Positions 63,991-64,000 of a stretch of DNA of 64,000 nucleotides are shown here, piece after piece. Made by a program: the position numbers and the translations under genes. Source of the DNA: Ceratopteris richardii (taxonomy: Eukaryota > Streptophyta > Polypodiopsida > Polypodiales > Pteridaceae); the NCBI GenBank assembly GCA_020310875.1, contig CM035413.1, forward strand, positions 180,859,364-180,923,363, given 5' to 3'. The notes beneath the pieces were generated by a model that was not told where the DNA came from, did no database searches, and saw only the letters and a list, made by a program, of their open reading frames with translations. Numbering within the stretch: the first letter of the stretch is position 1; each line of letters begins with the position of its first letter.

Positions 63991-64000
63991 AGGAAAAAAC

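Overview
This 64 kb window is nuclear DNA of a land plant from a repeat-dominated, gene-poor region. The evidence is: Ty1/copia and Ty3/gypsy retrotransposons with plant-type initiator-Met and Asp tRNA primer-binding sites, fragments of a pentatricopeptide-repeat (PPR) gene and of a COV1-like (DUF502) gene, and GT-AG splice sites. I see no bacterial-type operon and no complete host gene. The species cannot be fixed from sequence alone. A large-genome lineage (gymnosperm, fern or lycophyte) fits the density of nested elements, but this is a guess.

Layout. 1-9968: an old gypsy element on + (gypsy A). It has an LTR piece, a domain with two H2C2 zinc modules plus integrase, a retropepsin-like ORF placed after the integrase, a very large unrecognised 3' ORF, a polypurine tract and a 3' LTR. 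9969-13189: gag and protease-linker remains of a second gypsy lineage on - (gypsy a), apparently split by gypsy A. 13342-14951: a decayed copia gag-protease relic on +. 14952-16312: a 1.36 kb minisatellite. 16345-17088: a well-formed 744-nt phase-0 exon of an unrecognised gene on -. 17.7-18.6 kb: imperfect ~160-bp repeats. 18768-19401: a copia RT relic interrupted by copia-2 (3' LTR 19402-20469, long pol ORF 20511-23615, 5' end missing). 24.5-25.3 kb: a PPR fragment split by a COV1-like genomic fragment with its exons in the wrong order.

26193-38920: a non-autonomous, LARD-like gypsy element (gypsy D) with LTRs, a perfect 5-bp target duplication and no pol. It is interrupted at 29307-34854 by a young intact copia element (copia-1, 1356-aa ORF, perfect 5-bp duplication). 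40082-40634: a 553-bp TRIM element whose 140-bp LTRs contain a tRNA-like segment with pol III A and B boxes. 42236-47280: gypsy b on -, same lineage as gypsy a. 47325-48175: a cluster of GATAC motifs. 48780-59880: gypsy c on +, same lineage, interrupted in its integrase zinc domain by an intact copia element (copia-3, 52469-58901, 1402-aa ORF, perfect 5-bp duplication). 59889-61690: a relic of the copia-2/copia-3 family on +. 62325-63990: an eroded unrecognised ORF on -.

How it works together: only copia-1 and copia-3 look able to encode all of capsid, protease, integrase, reverse transcriptase and RNase H. The TRIM and gypsy D would depend on proteins supplied by other elements. The insertion order can be read from the nesting: gypsy c before copia-3, gypsy D before copia-1, a copia RT relic before copia-2, gypsy a before gypsy A.
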